Positions 13,942 through 27,820 of a DNA stretch of 64,000 nucleotides are shown here, piece after piece. The stretch comes from Ascarosepion bandense (Eukaryota; Mollusca; Cephalopoda; Sepiida; Sepiidae). The notes under the pieces were generated by a model, which was not told the origin of the DNA, made no database searches, and saw nothing but the letters and a program-made list of their open reading frames with translations. Both the position numbers and the translations under genes were made by a program. How positions within the stretch are numbered: the stretch's first letter is position 1; each line of letters opens with the position of its first letter. The DNA lies in the NCBI GenBank assembly GCA_037127315.1, contig JBBBDQ010000403.1, forward strand, positions 1,500,001 through 1,564,000. The letters are read 5' to 3'.

Positions 13942-16900
13942 CATATCACCCCAAGCAAGGCGGAAACGCCACTGATGTGCAGGGGGCTATGTAAGAGTGA
14001 AAAGATTGGAAAAGAGAAAAACCGGAAACCACAACCTGAACAGGAAACAAGGGATAAGCCTCTTCACCTGTTCAATAGACGTGGGTGGAGTGTGAACCGG
14101 GCGATATGAAGGCCACAAAACTCATGAGGAAGTTAATTTTGTAATAATTAACATATTTTAGTAACTTTTGTAATATTTAAAGGAATATTTCAAATGAGTA
14201 TTTCTTCTTTATAGAAACTGATCTTTTCTTTTGCCATTATACAAAAAGATACATGGCCCAGTGGATAAAAGTGTTGGTTGAAGCAATCCAAAAAGTGACT
14301 TGACCAAGAGTTGCGAGTTCAATACCTGACCAAAGCAGAGGGAAGAAAATATTTTTTATAATCATTTCACCCCAATCAAGTAGATAAAAGATAGCAATTT
14401 ATGTTGGATTTAAGCTTTTGGAGATTGTAGCTATAAGAGAAGCAAGCAAATGAAAGTGAGTTCTACAAATGAAGAGTTGAGCTACTAAAGGAAATTAACT
14501 GAAACAGATATCCAGAAAAAGCATGTCATGTAGAATTAGAACAGTCTACTACCATAAACTGAATAAAGAGTTTAGTTTGAAATTCCAACATATATCATCT
14601 GAAGACGGCTGGAGCGTACAACAGCCAAAACATTGTGAATATGTCAATTAAGATGAGGACAGCAGTCCAAATGATGTAAATAGTTACAATACCTTATCTC
14701 AGAGATATAGACAAAAATGATGTTTTACTGAGTGTGAAAAATATGAGGAAATGAAAACATTAAGAAGAGAGAATGAAAGAACAGGAACTAAGAAGACAGA
14801 AGATAATGATTGACATTGCATTTAAATTGTTGAATATCAAAGTTGACTGAAACGGAAAAGATTTCAACAAATGAAAAATGTGAGAGAAGAAACTGTTAGC
14901 ATAGAATTTATGGTTACATGTAGCCATTTCAACTGTAGGATGATGAGACCTTGCTACCAATCTAGTATTAACTTTATAAAGTCTAGGTACCAAAGAGGAG
15001 GAAAGTTCATCAGAACAATTATCATAAAAGTATTTATAGAAAAGATATAGGGATGTTACATTGTGGCAGTGGGGAAAGTAACAAAAAAGCAAGATGGTAG
15101 GTCAGGACTGATAACATTGCAGTTTCTTGATTGTATTTTCTCAAGAATTTCTAAATACATATCTAAATGATAAAAGTAATGAAATAAGACTTGAAGCAAT
15201 CAAGATGTGTTTATGATGATGATGAATGGTGAGCATATTATGGAGAAAGTCTAAGAGAAATGAGTTAGTTTTAAGAATATGATCTATAAAGAAACTTTTA
15301 CTAACAATCAGAAAGTGACAAGTAAAATTTTAAGGAAACCTTATTAGGAAATAAATTTTGGAAAATTTAATGTTTACACAACACACCAAAAGCAAGAGAA
15401 CCAGTGTCTTTGTCTCTTTGACAAATTTGTCTTTGTCTCTTTGACAAATTTGAGCAAATGGATGGAGAAAGAAATACTAAAAGAAAGAAGTACTTTTGAG
15501 AGCAAGGAAAGATAGGAAACTGGAGAGCCATGATTGCTAATATCTTGAAGGGATACAGGACAGAGAGCAAAGAATTGCCCTGTTGCAAGCTTGTTTACAA
15601 GGAAATACAATCACAATACTGAAATGTTAAATACATTATTTGAATGGTTGAGTGAACATTTTTTTTTTTTTTTCAGCAAATGTACGAAAGTATATTAAGC
15701 AATATTGTAATATTTACTAAATATTAATTGGCAAGAAAAAGTGAATCGCATAATAAAACAGGTTTACTATAAATACTTGAGTATAGTGTGAGTTTTTATT
15801 AGTTTTTATGCAAAAAAAGTAGGGGTAAATTTTTTTTTAAGATATTAAAAAAAATAATGCATTTCCAGTGACTGGTTGCATTATACACAGGTAAATATTT
15901 TCTGGAAGGGTTAAAATTCATGCAAAAAAAAAAATCAGTGTTTGCATTATACATGAAATCAACTTATACATAGATATATATGGTATATAAAAAAAAGATG
16001 AAATTCAGAGAAATTATCACAATAAGTCATTCATTTAAGATTGTAAAAACCAAGATAAAAAATAAAAATGCAAATTATCTTAAAAATTAAAGTTGTTATG
16101 CAGATGATCAATAAAAATAGCAAATGTCATAAAGATACAGTTTCAGTTCAGGAATTTTAATCTTGACATCATGTTCTGAGTACTTGACAGTACAGAATTC
16201 AAGTGACTAAGCCAGTGACAATGTTTGCATTTGCCTTTAGATAAGGTGTGAACATAATAAGCAAAGACCAGATTTTTACACTTTTACTGATGGCAGATAA
16301 ATTTTGTATTTCTTTTTTTTTAAGAGTATTTTTACTCCATTTGAACTGTCCAGCGCCCCTTTTGGACATTGGTAATCATAGGTCTCTACAATTTCCTATC
16401 CTTTGCAGCTCTTAGGAAAGTTTCTCTTTTTATTATCTCTATTAAACCCTCTTCTTCTATCCATTTACACTAGCTCATTAGATAGATGAAAACAAGGCAT
16501 AATCTATCTTGCCTTCAATATGTTCTGTGAGTATTAACTTTTCCAAGCCCTCTTTCCTCATTATATGCCCTAGAAATTTCAATTATCTCTTTTTAATGTT
16601 AAGTATAAGTATTCTTTCTGTTTTTATTTTTTTAAAAATTTTGTTGTTGCTCATTGTTGTTTTATTGTTGTTCAGTCTTTGCTATTCTCAGCATCCTTCT
16701 ATAGAACCACATTTCTGTTGCCTCAAATTTCTTTTTCATTTATGAAGATATGGTCCAGCATTCACTGCCATAAAGGAAAACTGATATTATATAACAGCTC
16801 AATAATCTTTTCTTTGTTTCCAATAAAATTTTCCTATTTCTTATTACTTTGATTAGCTTTTGGAAGCCACTTTTCTCTATCCCATGTGCTTTCATATTTC

Positions 16901-17869
16901 GTTGTCATAGTTTTCATCCTCTCTTAAAGAACTTCCCATATGTTTAAATTGTACTTGCTTGATTTTAGTATTTACAGTTTGTAATTCCTAAATACATGTT
17001 GTAGAGCCTCAGTCTAAGAGAAACACAAAAAAATGACTACTAAATGTTTGTAGAATTGTTAAATATGAGAAAAATAAAATGACACTATATCGCAGTTGAA
17101 GCGACAATTTATCCATCGCGGGTAATAATTTTGAAGAAATGTGACAAATTTTAAAAAAAGATCTAAATTCAAATTGTGTCAATCACCTCTGATTGGCTAA
17201 TTTTTTTCTAATATTGTTAATGCACCCATGCAAATATTTTATGATGAAAATTGTGCCTAAAATTGAAATGTTTTATTAGATCCTGTCACATGATCAAGAG
17301 CAGTATAAATTTTGTGGCATGAGATAGAATCCTTAGTGAGAACTCTGAACTTCAGAAGACGCGGGCACATCAAACTTTTCTTCTGATAAATTGAAATCAA
17401 AAAGTACCACTCATTGTACAAACCCTTTTTTTCTTACTCAACTATTTCCATGAACCTCAATAAGAGAGTTAACTAACAGTTATATGTTACCAGTTATATG
17501 TTAACTAACGGTTAACATATGAGCAAACTTTTTTCTTTGCAAGCAAATCTTACATACAGCATTCGACAAAGACCTGCACCAGAAGAATCTTCTGTTTTAA
17601 AGCAATCAAGAAAACTTTCTACAAACATAAAATTAAAGTTAAATAACTTTGATTATATCTTTTCCATATCTATGATTTGTGAAGAAAGCCAAGAATATTT
17701 TGGACGATACTGACAAAAAAAATCATTCACAAGCATTTATTCCAACAAGCAAAGCTTCAAGTTAAACTGTATAACTTAAATTCATTTTCTGCACATTCTT
17801 TCAATATTCATTTGTACCCAAAATTTGTCATCGCATTACACACATAATCCTGTAAAAAACATACATACG

Positions 17870-17900
<31 letters not shown>

Positions 17901-20900
17901 CTATTGTCATCCGCAGACAAATCTGTTTCACTGTATCACAGCTTATCAGTACGGTTAGACTCCGATTGCTACACAACCCAGGCTTGAAACCCGACCAATT
18001 TGGCGTCAGTTGGCGACTCTACCCCTGGGCCACGGGGCGTTTGGTGTATTTGTGTTTTCATATATATAATTTGTTATTGTTGAACAGTGTCGTTTTAATC
18101 ATTGAATATTATGTAAATTTAAATGTTTGTGGAGTTGTTGCACACAACCTTTTATAAAATCTCTTTTGATGTATTAAATATTCAATGATCCCAAACTCTG
18201 CAACAATGTATAGCAAAATGTCACTAAGTTTCCTTACTTGAAAAGCAACAGAATTTACATAAATTGTTTAAGTGGAAAAAAAAAAAGTGCAATTCTTTCT
18301 TTTTTCTTTTTCATTTTCATTATTTTGAAGTTACCTTCTGTATTTATTCTAGGTACGCTATGCCATCCGAGAATATGCCTGCTCTGCTGTGGACATATTA
18401 GCTCGGCGTACTCGACTTTCTTTTTGTAATGCCACAGCTGCTGAAGAAGCTCTGCCCAGAATTGTAGACATTATGGCTGAAGAACTGAAATGGACAAAAG
18501 AACAAAAAAAGGTATTTAATAGTTTCAAGTGATTGTTTTTCAGTTATTTCCATTAATCAATACTGATGATTGCAATTCTAGTTGTAACTTCAGTCTTCAT
18601 CTAACTGGAAAATCTAGAAGTAAACAATCTGAAGAGAACTATAAGACCTACCTGGATTTATTGTTGCTGGACATAATCTTAACGTGTATGACACTGTGCT
18701 GATGGCAAACTCAGATGGAAAATTGAAAGAACACCTCAAGGTGTTTTTAATCATTTCACCTCAAGCAAAACAATAAGCACTAAGATGCAAGGTATCACTC
18801 AGTGAGAGAGATTGAGAAAAAGCAACATTAAAGAGAGAGAATAATAAAAGAACAGGAATTAAGAAGACAGAAGATAATAATTGATATTGCATTTAAACTT
18901 TTGAAGATCACATCTGACTGTAAAGGAAGAAGCTAGAAGAGAGTTCCATAAATATGAGAGAAGAAACTGTTGGGATAGAACTTATGGTTACCTCTAGCCA
19001 TTTCAACTAATGAAGATGATGAAACCTTGCCATAAATCTAGTCAGTCAGTTAAGTGCCATACGTGAAACATGCTTGGGCGATCATGTCTTGAAAGAGACA
19101 TGACTGACTGGGCAGAAGATTATCCCGCAGTAGGTTGCCATTGCTTTCTGTGGTAGACTGGTTGCCGACCAAGGCTATAGAACCCAATGTGTCCTGTTAT
19201 TTAACCCATAACTGGAAGGAAGAGACGGATTAATACCTTTCCCGAGGGTATTTGTGCGTAAGTGAATGCAATGAATTCAACTGCAATTCGAACTCAGCTC
19301 CCCGATTTCTCGTTCCGAGCCGTTATCCACTGCACCACAACGCACATCTAATACTGCACTTTAATTCATAAAGTTTAGGTACCATAGGGGAAAATTTATC
19401 AGAACAATTACCAATGAAAAAAAGATACTAATAAATAAAGGCACAGGGATTATGATTATTCTGTCTTTCCCAAACTTTGCTAAAAAAAATGTAGAAGACT
19501 AATAGGCTCATTGAAGCACCAGACAGTTCAACTGATTTCTTAAAAACTGGAAATATGGATGAGAATTACCAACAAGCAAGAAGCAGCAAGGCATTTATTG
19601 TAGAATTTAGAGAGAACAAGAGCCAGTTCAGGAGCATATTTCTTAAGGACTATTGCAAGAATAGCATCAAGTCCATATGCTTTATGGGTATCCAGTTTAG
19701 AGATGATAGCAGAAACCACAGATGGCGAGATATGAATATTTACATAAGTGGCAAGTAAAGTAAATATACTCCAGATAAGTCAAGAGTAGAATTTGAAGAG
19801 AATTTATGAGTAAAACATTCTGCTTTTATCAGAATATGTTAACACTTTAATTGAGAGGAGAGACTTATGCTTATTTAATACACTTATAGAGCTGGCAGTA
19901 GTTATGAGAATCAAATTTGTTAGAGGTTATACAATACCTCATTCTGTCAGCAAAGCCTTGCCTCTTTGCAGGCATGTTTACAATTACTATGAGCAGACAC
20001 AGATAGGCATCTTTTATGTTCAAAATATCACAATGGTATAGCTGGAAAGTGATTCCTGTAGACCATGGTGGCTGTTTAGGCAAGTGTGAACCAAAGATGT
20101 TTTGGTTTTACCTGGTATTTCCTGAGAAGGTACAAAAGCAACAATACCAGCTTTAAACAAAAAAGAAACTACTGTGGTACAATTCTCAATAGGAAGATTA
20201 AGAATATTGTCTTGAAGAAAGTTACAAAATTAATCCCAGTCTGTACTCAGGTAAAAGAAACAAGTCTTGTGAATATGAGGTTCCTGTCTAATAGATGACT
20301 CAAAAGAAATTACTACTGCAGTTTGATCTGAATTGTCAACAGGCTGGTTGTGATGTTCAACAAGAGCTAGGAGAGGAGGTAATGAACAAATCAAGTACCG
20401 AAGCATGTTTATCAGAATTATTAGAGAAACAATTAGGAAAATCATCAGAATTGTTAGGTAGTAAAATAAAACATAAAGGAAGGATTAATTATTGATTGTA
20501 AGAAGACAAAATGCATGGCTAGCAAAAGAATTTAACGTAAGAAGAAAGCTACATGTTGAGATGATTAAAATCAAGTCGGTTCAGAAATTGAACTAAGTAG
20601 TAAGAGACAATAGAAAATATAATAGAAATATAAAGTCACATATGAAGATGAAAGGTTGCCTGTTAGAAATTAAACCAAATATTAAGATAAGGACAGTATC
20701 ATTAGAAAGAGATAAATATGATGTAGCAGTTCAGCACTCTTTCTATCTGAATGTTATACAATCTTCTAATCAATCAAAAAGACTTGAACCAATGGAGATG
20801 TGATTCTACTGACAAATTCTGAGATTACCATGGGCAGAACATATGATCAACGGAGAGGTTTTAAGGGAAAGAGCAACTACAAGGAAACTTGTACTTACAA

Positions 20901-22655
20901 TTAGACAGTTGAAATTTCTGAGACATTTGAGGAAAGAAGATTTGGAGAATATAACACTGGTATATTAAAGACAAAAGAAACAGAAGGGAAATGGTGTGTA
21001 ACCTACTTAATGCATTTGATTGAATGAATGGCAAAACAGAGACAAAAAATGATTGGTAAAGAGTCAAAAGATAGAAAGTTGTGTAACCATGATGGCCTGC
21101 ATAACATGTGAAAGATTTATTATGATCTCTTTTAATAAAGAATATTTCTTAAGAAAAGACAATAATATTGGGATAATAAAATGAGACCACATTTCATAAA
21201 TTTGAAACAAAGTAAAGTAATAAGATTGCTTTTAAATGATACTTTTTTTCATTATATTTCTAGGCCAATATTGATCATTGTAAGCAGTTCCTTCGGCGTG
21301 AGATGGGCTTAGATCTACGAAGTGCTTCAACTAATGTTCCAATCAACTTTACAAAGGAAGAGATCAATGAACATGTAGTCAAATTCAAATCTTTGGATTG
21401 TGACAATAAAGGTTTTATCACAATTAATGATCTCCGTAAACATTTCAAAGTAAGTTCATTTTTGCAGTTGTTAAATTAATTTATTTTGTGAAATAATATG
21501 CATATGAAGAACTTTTTGAAGTTACTGTTTCTGCAGTAGCCTGTATATACTAAGCAATTATTCTAAAATTTGTTTTGAAAATGGTAAACATCTAATTAAA
21601 TAAATAAAATGGTGAGCTATATACATCAATTGCATTAGCTCTGAAATAATCATTTTCATTGGCTTGAAATAATCATTTTTCATTCAGTTATATGATAAAT
21701 TCAAAACAAGGTAGAAGTTAATCACTATGTATGTGTTTATTTTTCCTTAAGCATATATATGTGTATGTATTAATTAATAAGTAAAATACCCACTAAGGAG
21801 TAGAAAGAAGGACATTAAGGAGACAAAAAGTGCTTTACGATTTATAGCAGGACAAATTTTATAATCACGTTTATTTGTCCATACACTGAAATATGAAGGC
21901 GTCTGAATTGACCCCATTGATTCTAGAATCGTCATTTTGTGAGTTCGCCCTTACATGTATCCTATATTGTAGCCTTTACAGACGATTTCCAAACATGGCT
22001 TTGAAATTTAACTGATATGTTGACACGTTGATAAAAACAAAATTCTAAAATATATATATATATATGTGTGTGTGTGTGTATACATCTGTACATGTGTATG
22101 TGTGTGTTTGTGTGTATTTATACTCATCTATTTATCCATATGTAGATGTCTTTAGATTTGAATATGTGCACACCCATGTTTTTTACTTGTTTAAAATCTA
22201 AATAACTTTATTACCTAAATTTAATCCTTTGTTAAACTTAGAATTTAAAATTCGTAATCAAAATAAAGTGAATTTAATAGTTGATTAATAGCTGATCTCT
22301 ATTTAATCAAATATTAATGTTAATGCTATAATAGATTATTTTTAGTGTCTATTCTTATATTCTTCAAATTAGAAATTGCTTTGTTTTGATTGTCTATTCT
22401 ATGCAACAATGCAGCCCTGATTAAGGGGGTTTGGCTAGTCTTGCACCTTTTAAAACTCTCCAACTTGAAATAAAACTCATCACTTGATAAGGTACAGTGT
22501 TGAAACAAAATAGCTACTTTTGTAGTGATATTATAACATATTTATGTTAGAAATTCTAAATAAATATTATTTGCTCTACTTTATATTGAACACATTTTTA
22601 AGAACAGTGTTTCTTTAGATATGGAATTTTATTCCATCCTTACCTACCCTATACT

Positions 22656-22688
<33 letters not shown>

Positions 22689-25600
22689 GCACTCATATGT
22701 CACTTATGGCATATATGAGGGTCTAACAGTTCAGTTCTAAAACTGAACTGCTTACCCACCCTGATGATTTGATTATTGTGGTGAAAGCTTGTCTAGAATC
22801 GGCTACACGTTTTGAAACAACTGATAAGAGAAGTGATGTTCATTGAGTCACAAATCTCCAAACTGTTCTCATCTTTTAGATTTAGTTTTCATTTTCCTAA
22901 AATTGGCTGACAACCAAGGCAATAGAACAAGTTTCTTTTAAATTAAAGCCATAACTGGAGCAAGATGGATTCATATCTTTTCAAAGGGCATTAGCACAAA
23001 GTGAATGAATCCAAATTGAACAAAATTTGGGCTTTGCTCAGCGATTCCACTTCCCATGCCAATAACATTACACTACTGCACATCCATAATACATAAGTAG
23101 AAAGATACAAAAAACACAGTAAATTACAATGCTCAAATAGATTGTACCAAAAGAACTAATACCAGCAGATATAATTGTAGAAATCCTAAAGATTGCCCAT
23201 TGCATAATAATTGTCTAGTTAGCTCCATAGTTTATCTTTGTACCATCTCCACAATTGAAAGTCCTAATACTAAAAAGGTTTATATCAGTTCTACAAAAAA
23301 CCCGTTCAATACTCGCTGGTATCAACGCACATTGTCTTTCAACAACAGTTCTTATAAATACAGCACTTCATTATCCAAGCACTATTGGTCTTTAAAAGAA
23401 AGACAAAACACCCACTGTTAAATAGAAAATCCTTACAAAGGCTTGAACTTGTAACTCCCTCTGTGAACCCTGCTACCTTTGTCTTAACGAAAAGTTAGAA
23501 ATTATCAAATTTAGGGACAGGGTTAAACTGTTGAACCAGAGAAATGAGCTCACTGTTCATTGTAAACATAGTTCAGTATTTACATTAAAATCTGAGTTGT
23601 AATATTGAGAACTTAAAGAAAATCTTTATAACTCTTTTTAATTTTTTTTTTTTTTTTTTTTTTGATGAATGGTTTTGTTCGGGTTGGATGTTCTAGTTGA
23701 TTCTTGCTGGATGTCTCATTCACCATGCGTTATCATACTGATATTTGCAGGGCATTTGACCCGACGTTGATTAGCTGGTTGTGTGGTGTTCTGCCCAACA
23801 TCGGTTGTTGTGGAGCTGGGGACTAGTAAAAAGTTCGGAAGCAGTGTGGGGCTTGGGGCTTGGGCCTTGAGAATCATGGTTATTAGATGTTGGTTTGACG
23901 ATTGGTGCTATGGGAAAGCATGTTGGGTATTGGCCGGATGGTATGTGCTGGATAGGGTCTGTCGAGTATGTGTGATAATCGGTGTTGGATTGGCTGCCTG
24001 ATAGCTATGTAGGTTGGCGATCGGTGTTGGGTGCTTGCCAGGTGTTAGTGTGGTGATATGTGCCGGATTGAATACCTAGGTGGAATTCGTTGGAGCGTCT
24101 GAGTCAGATGAAGGTACCTATCAAATAAAGACAAATGTCTTCGTATTAGTATATGTATATAGATGTACATTTGTTTTTTGTACTAGTAGACATATTAATA
24201 TTTTATTTTACTTGCTGATGTGTATGTATGCTTATATATATATATGTGTGTGTGTGTGTATATATTCATATTTGTGTGTATGTATATGTTCTGATGTCCA
24301 TGTATGCTTCTGTGTGAATATTCCTGCGCTTATTTGTGTATGTTTATGCCAGAAGTTTTGTATAAGTATTTTCATGTATGTGGTTATATTTTTTATTTTG
24401 TATATGATGATTTGTGGAGTTTTTAGCCATGTACGTTTTTGTTTTAGCTTGTGTATTTGTATGAGTATATATCTAATTATGTTTATGTGTTCATGCACTG
24501 AGATATGATTGTGTCTGCCCTGACCTCATTCATTCAAGGCTCTTGTCATCTTATGAATTTGCTCTTACATGTATCCAATATTGTAGCCTTTACAGTCGTT
24601 CTCCAAACCTAGGTTTAAAATTTAACAGATAAATTGACATGTCGATAAAAAAATTTTGAAATTTGTGTATGTATATATGTGTGTGCATATTAATCTGTAT
24701 ATGTGTCTGTATGCCAGTGTATGGGTGTATACTCATCTATTTGTCCATGTGTGGATGTTTGTAGGTGTGTATGTGTGTGTTCATGTCTTCTCCTCATTTA
24801 ATACTTGATTAACTTTATAATAATCTAGATCTAATGATTTGTTAAACTTAGAATTTAAGATTTGCAACAAAAATAAAGTGAATCTAATAGTCGATTAATA
24901 ATGCTGATCTCAATTTAATCAAATATTAATATTAATGCCCCCAAAAATTGTTTTTTGAGTCTGTTCTCATATTCTTCAAATTAGAAGTTACTTTATTCTG
25001 ATTGGTCCATACTGTCTATGCAACAATGCCTCCCTGATTAAGGGGATTTGGCTTGTTTTTAACCTTTTAAAACTCTTCAACTTGAAATAAACCTCATCAC
25101 TTGATAAGACACAGGTAGTGTTGAAACAAAATAGCTACTTTTGTAGTGATATCATAACATGTTATAATTTCTGAATAAATATTATTAGCTCTATTTTATA
25201 TTGAGCACTTTTTTAAGAATAGTGTTTCGTTGGATACAGAATATTATTCCATCCATACCTAGCCTATACTTGGAGATATATATACACTATAGTCATCTGC
25301 AGACAGATCTGTTTCGCTGTATCACAGCTCATCAGTACGGTTAGACTCTGATCGCTTCCTAACCCAGGATTGAAACCTAACCGAATCGGCATCAGTCAGC
25401 GATTCTAACCCTAGGCCACGAGCATCCGGTAGAAGAAGGCAGACTTTTTAGCGCGTATAAACACGCCCAATAGCTAGAGTGCTCTAATTCATTATTGAAT
25501 GAGTGATGCATATATGCCGGAGTAGCTACTGTTTACAAAGCCTCCCACTTTTCCAGAGTGCTCAATCAGGGTGTGAGAGCATATTGGACTAAGGAATATG

Positions 25601-27655
25601 AATAGTATTTTTGTCTGACAGAATTTATTGTTGAAATTTATAATTATTTAAAAACGAATTATTAAGTTTAGATTTTTAATATCAAATGCAGTTGTTTTAT
25701 ATCACTACATGGTAATAGGTAAGCTAGAACATTATTCAAGAAAAAAAAGCAAATTAATTAACTTGTAAACATTTTTCACCTTTACATTTTGGATTTTCAT
25801 TATTCTTCACTGACAGATACTGTTAAGCCAGGTATGTTGGTGTTACTCTTTCTTACTTTTACCTGAAATATTTGGTGGTGGGACATGTATTATTTTATAT
25901 GTTGATTCTTACTAATTTAACATGGTTATTTTCTCTCTATATCTATTGACTTCAATGTGCACTTTGAAAACCTCTGTAAACTAACACTGAAAAGCATTAA
26001 GGACAGCAATTCATTTCAATACATTTCTACCTGGTTTTGAAACAAAGAAATGATCTCTTTATTGTTAAGCCACTTCAAAAATATTTTTTTAATCTGCTTG
26101 TCAATCATAGCTCCTCTATTTACTTAAAAATAACTTCCCATCTATAAATAAAAAACAAACTGTTACTTGCATAAATTCTGGAAATCATTAAAATGTTGTA
26201 AATATCAACAAATGAAGAATAGAGAAATACTAGTTAGACTAGAGTATTTCTGTAAATATAAGTATTTATTGGAACATTTTGTTTGATTCGTAATGTAAAT
26301 ATGTGTAAACTTTTGTATTTGTACCATCAAATAAAAGACAGTTTTGATAAATATTAGCTTCAAAGACAAATTCTCTGGAAAATAATTATGGAAATTTTGC
26401 CATGTTAGATTTTATATTGGAAGTCACCTTGAGAAAATGAAATTGCTTAAAATACTGAAGTTGGTATAGAGATTTGTTTTCATCTAAACTTGTATTCATG
26501 ACAGAAAGCAAAGATATAAAAAAATACTAAAATATCTGTATTTTTACAAGGTTGATATTAATATAAGAAGGTAAATACTTTGATTTAATAATTGTCTTTG
26601 TTTTATCTGGAAATAAAATAAAATAATTTTTCAGCTAATGTAAATATTTCTGATTTTAACATTAAAGCTGAAGACATGTCCTACTTGTATTGTTAATAAT
26701 ATAAAGATAGGGAGTGAATTTCAGATACATCTGATCTTTCTTTAACTTGAGAATTTTATTTCATATATCTGAGGATGTGTGGGTAGTGAAATTGATAGTG
26801 GAATGTGAAATTGGATAACCAAGTTTGAATTCTAGTTGAATTTGGGACATTCACTTACTCACAAATACCCTTGGGAGAGGAATGAATCTTTCTTTGCTTC
26901 CAGCTATGGGTTAAATAGGACTCTTATCTGAAAAAAAAATCATTGTTTTTTTGTTAAAAATAACTGTTAATAGAATATTCACAAGCAAAAAAGAATTATT
27001 CTTACAATCCAAAATATGTTTCGTCTTTGAATATACCAAATCAATCAGCATATTTGGATTGTGTGCTGTAATCCAAATTTGGATGTCTGTGAGTAATGAT
27101 ATAGGCAGGTGGAACTTTGGTGAACAATGTAATTACAAACAAATAATACTGCTTAAGGAGTAAAAGAAATAAAAAATTCTATTGACTTAAGTTTGATTAT
27201 TTCAGTTTTCAGTTAAGGGGAAGAAATAAAACTTCAGGAATTTTCGTAAATTGCTGCAATTACAGTTAATGATTGTTTTCTTTTTTTATATAATGCAATA
27301 TAGAAACATTGCTTCTATAAAAAAGTAAGATGTGTAGGTCGTGTAATAGTTATCAGCACAGAAAATGGAATTGGTCAGCAGAATTTAAATTTCAGCCTGA
27401 TTTGAGATTTTTGATTCATGCCTTTGAGAAAGGCATGAATCTTTCTCCCTTCATCTATGGGTTAAATAGCAGTAGATTGGTTTCTCTAGTATTAGAGAAA
27501 GACTACTCTGAATTCAAAACCATGGAGAAGTCTGTTGAGGATTATTTCACTATTTTTCCCAAAAAGCAATGTCAATTCATAGGTAATAAATAACAAGTAT
27601 CTGTAGAGAATAATTATTACTTATATATTGAAGAAATACAACATTAAAAAAAAAT

Positions 27656-27710
<55 letters not shown>

Positions 27711-27786
27711 TATCTGTAAAAAGGACAATATGAATAAAAACAAAAAGGAAAAATTATCTTAGCCATAGATGAGTTTTCATTTTTTT

Positions 27787-27820
<34 letters not shown>

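Noticed and set aside
14245..14330. tRNA gene
   Set aside because: A and B boxes are present, but I cannot form acceptor and anticodon stems, and the unit recurs with the same body elsewhere; it is a SINE-like head. The same applies to SINE-A and SINE-B heads.
24080..24508. 142-codon frame
   Set aside because: It lies in TG/TA low-complexity DNA; its Tyr/Cys/Ile/Val-rich composition follows from the repeat, with no family signal.
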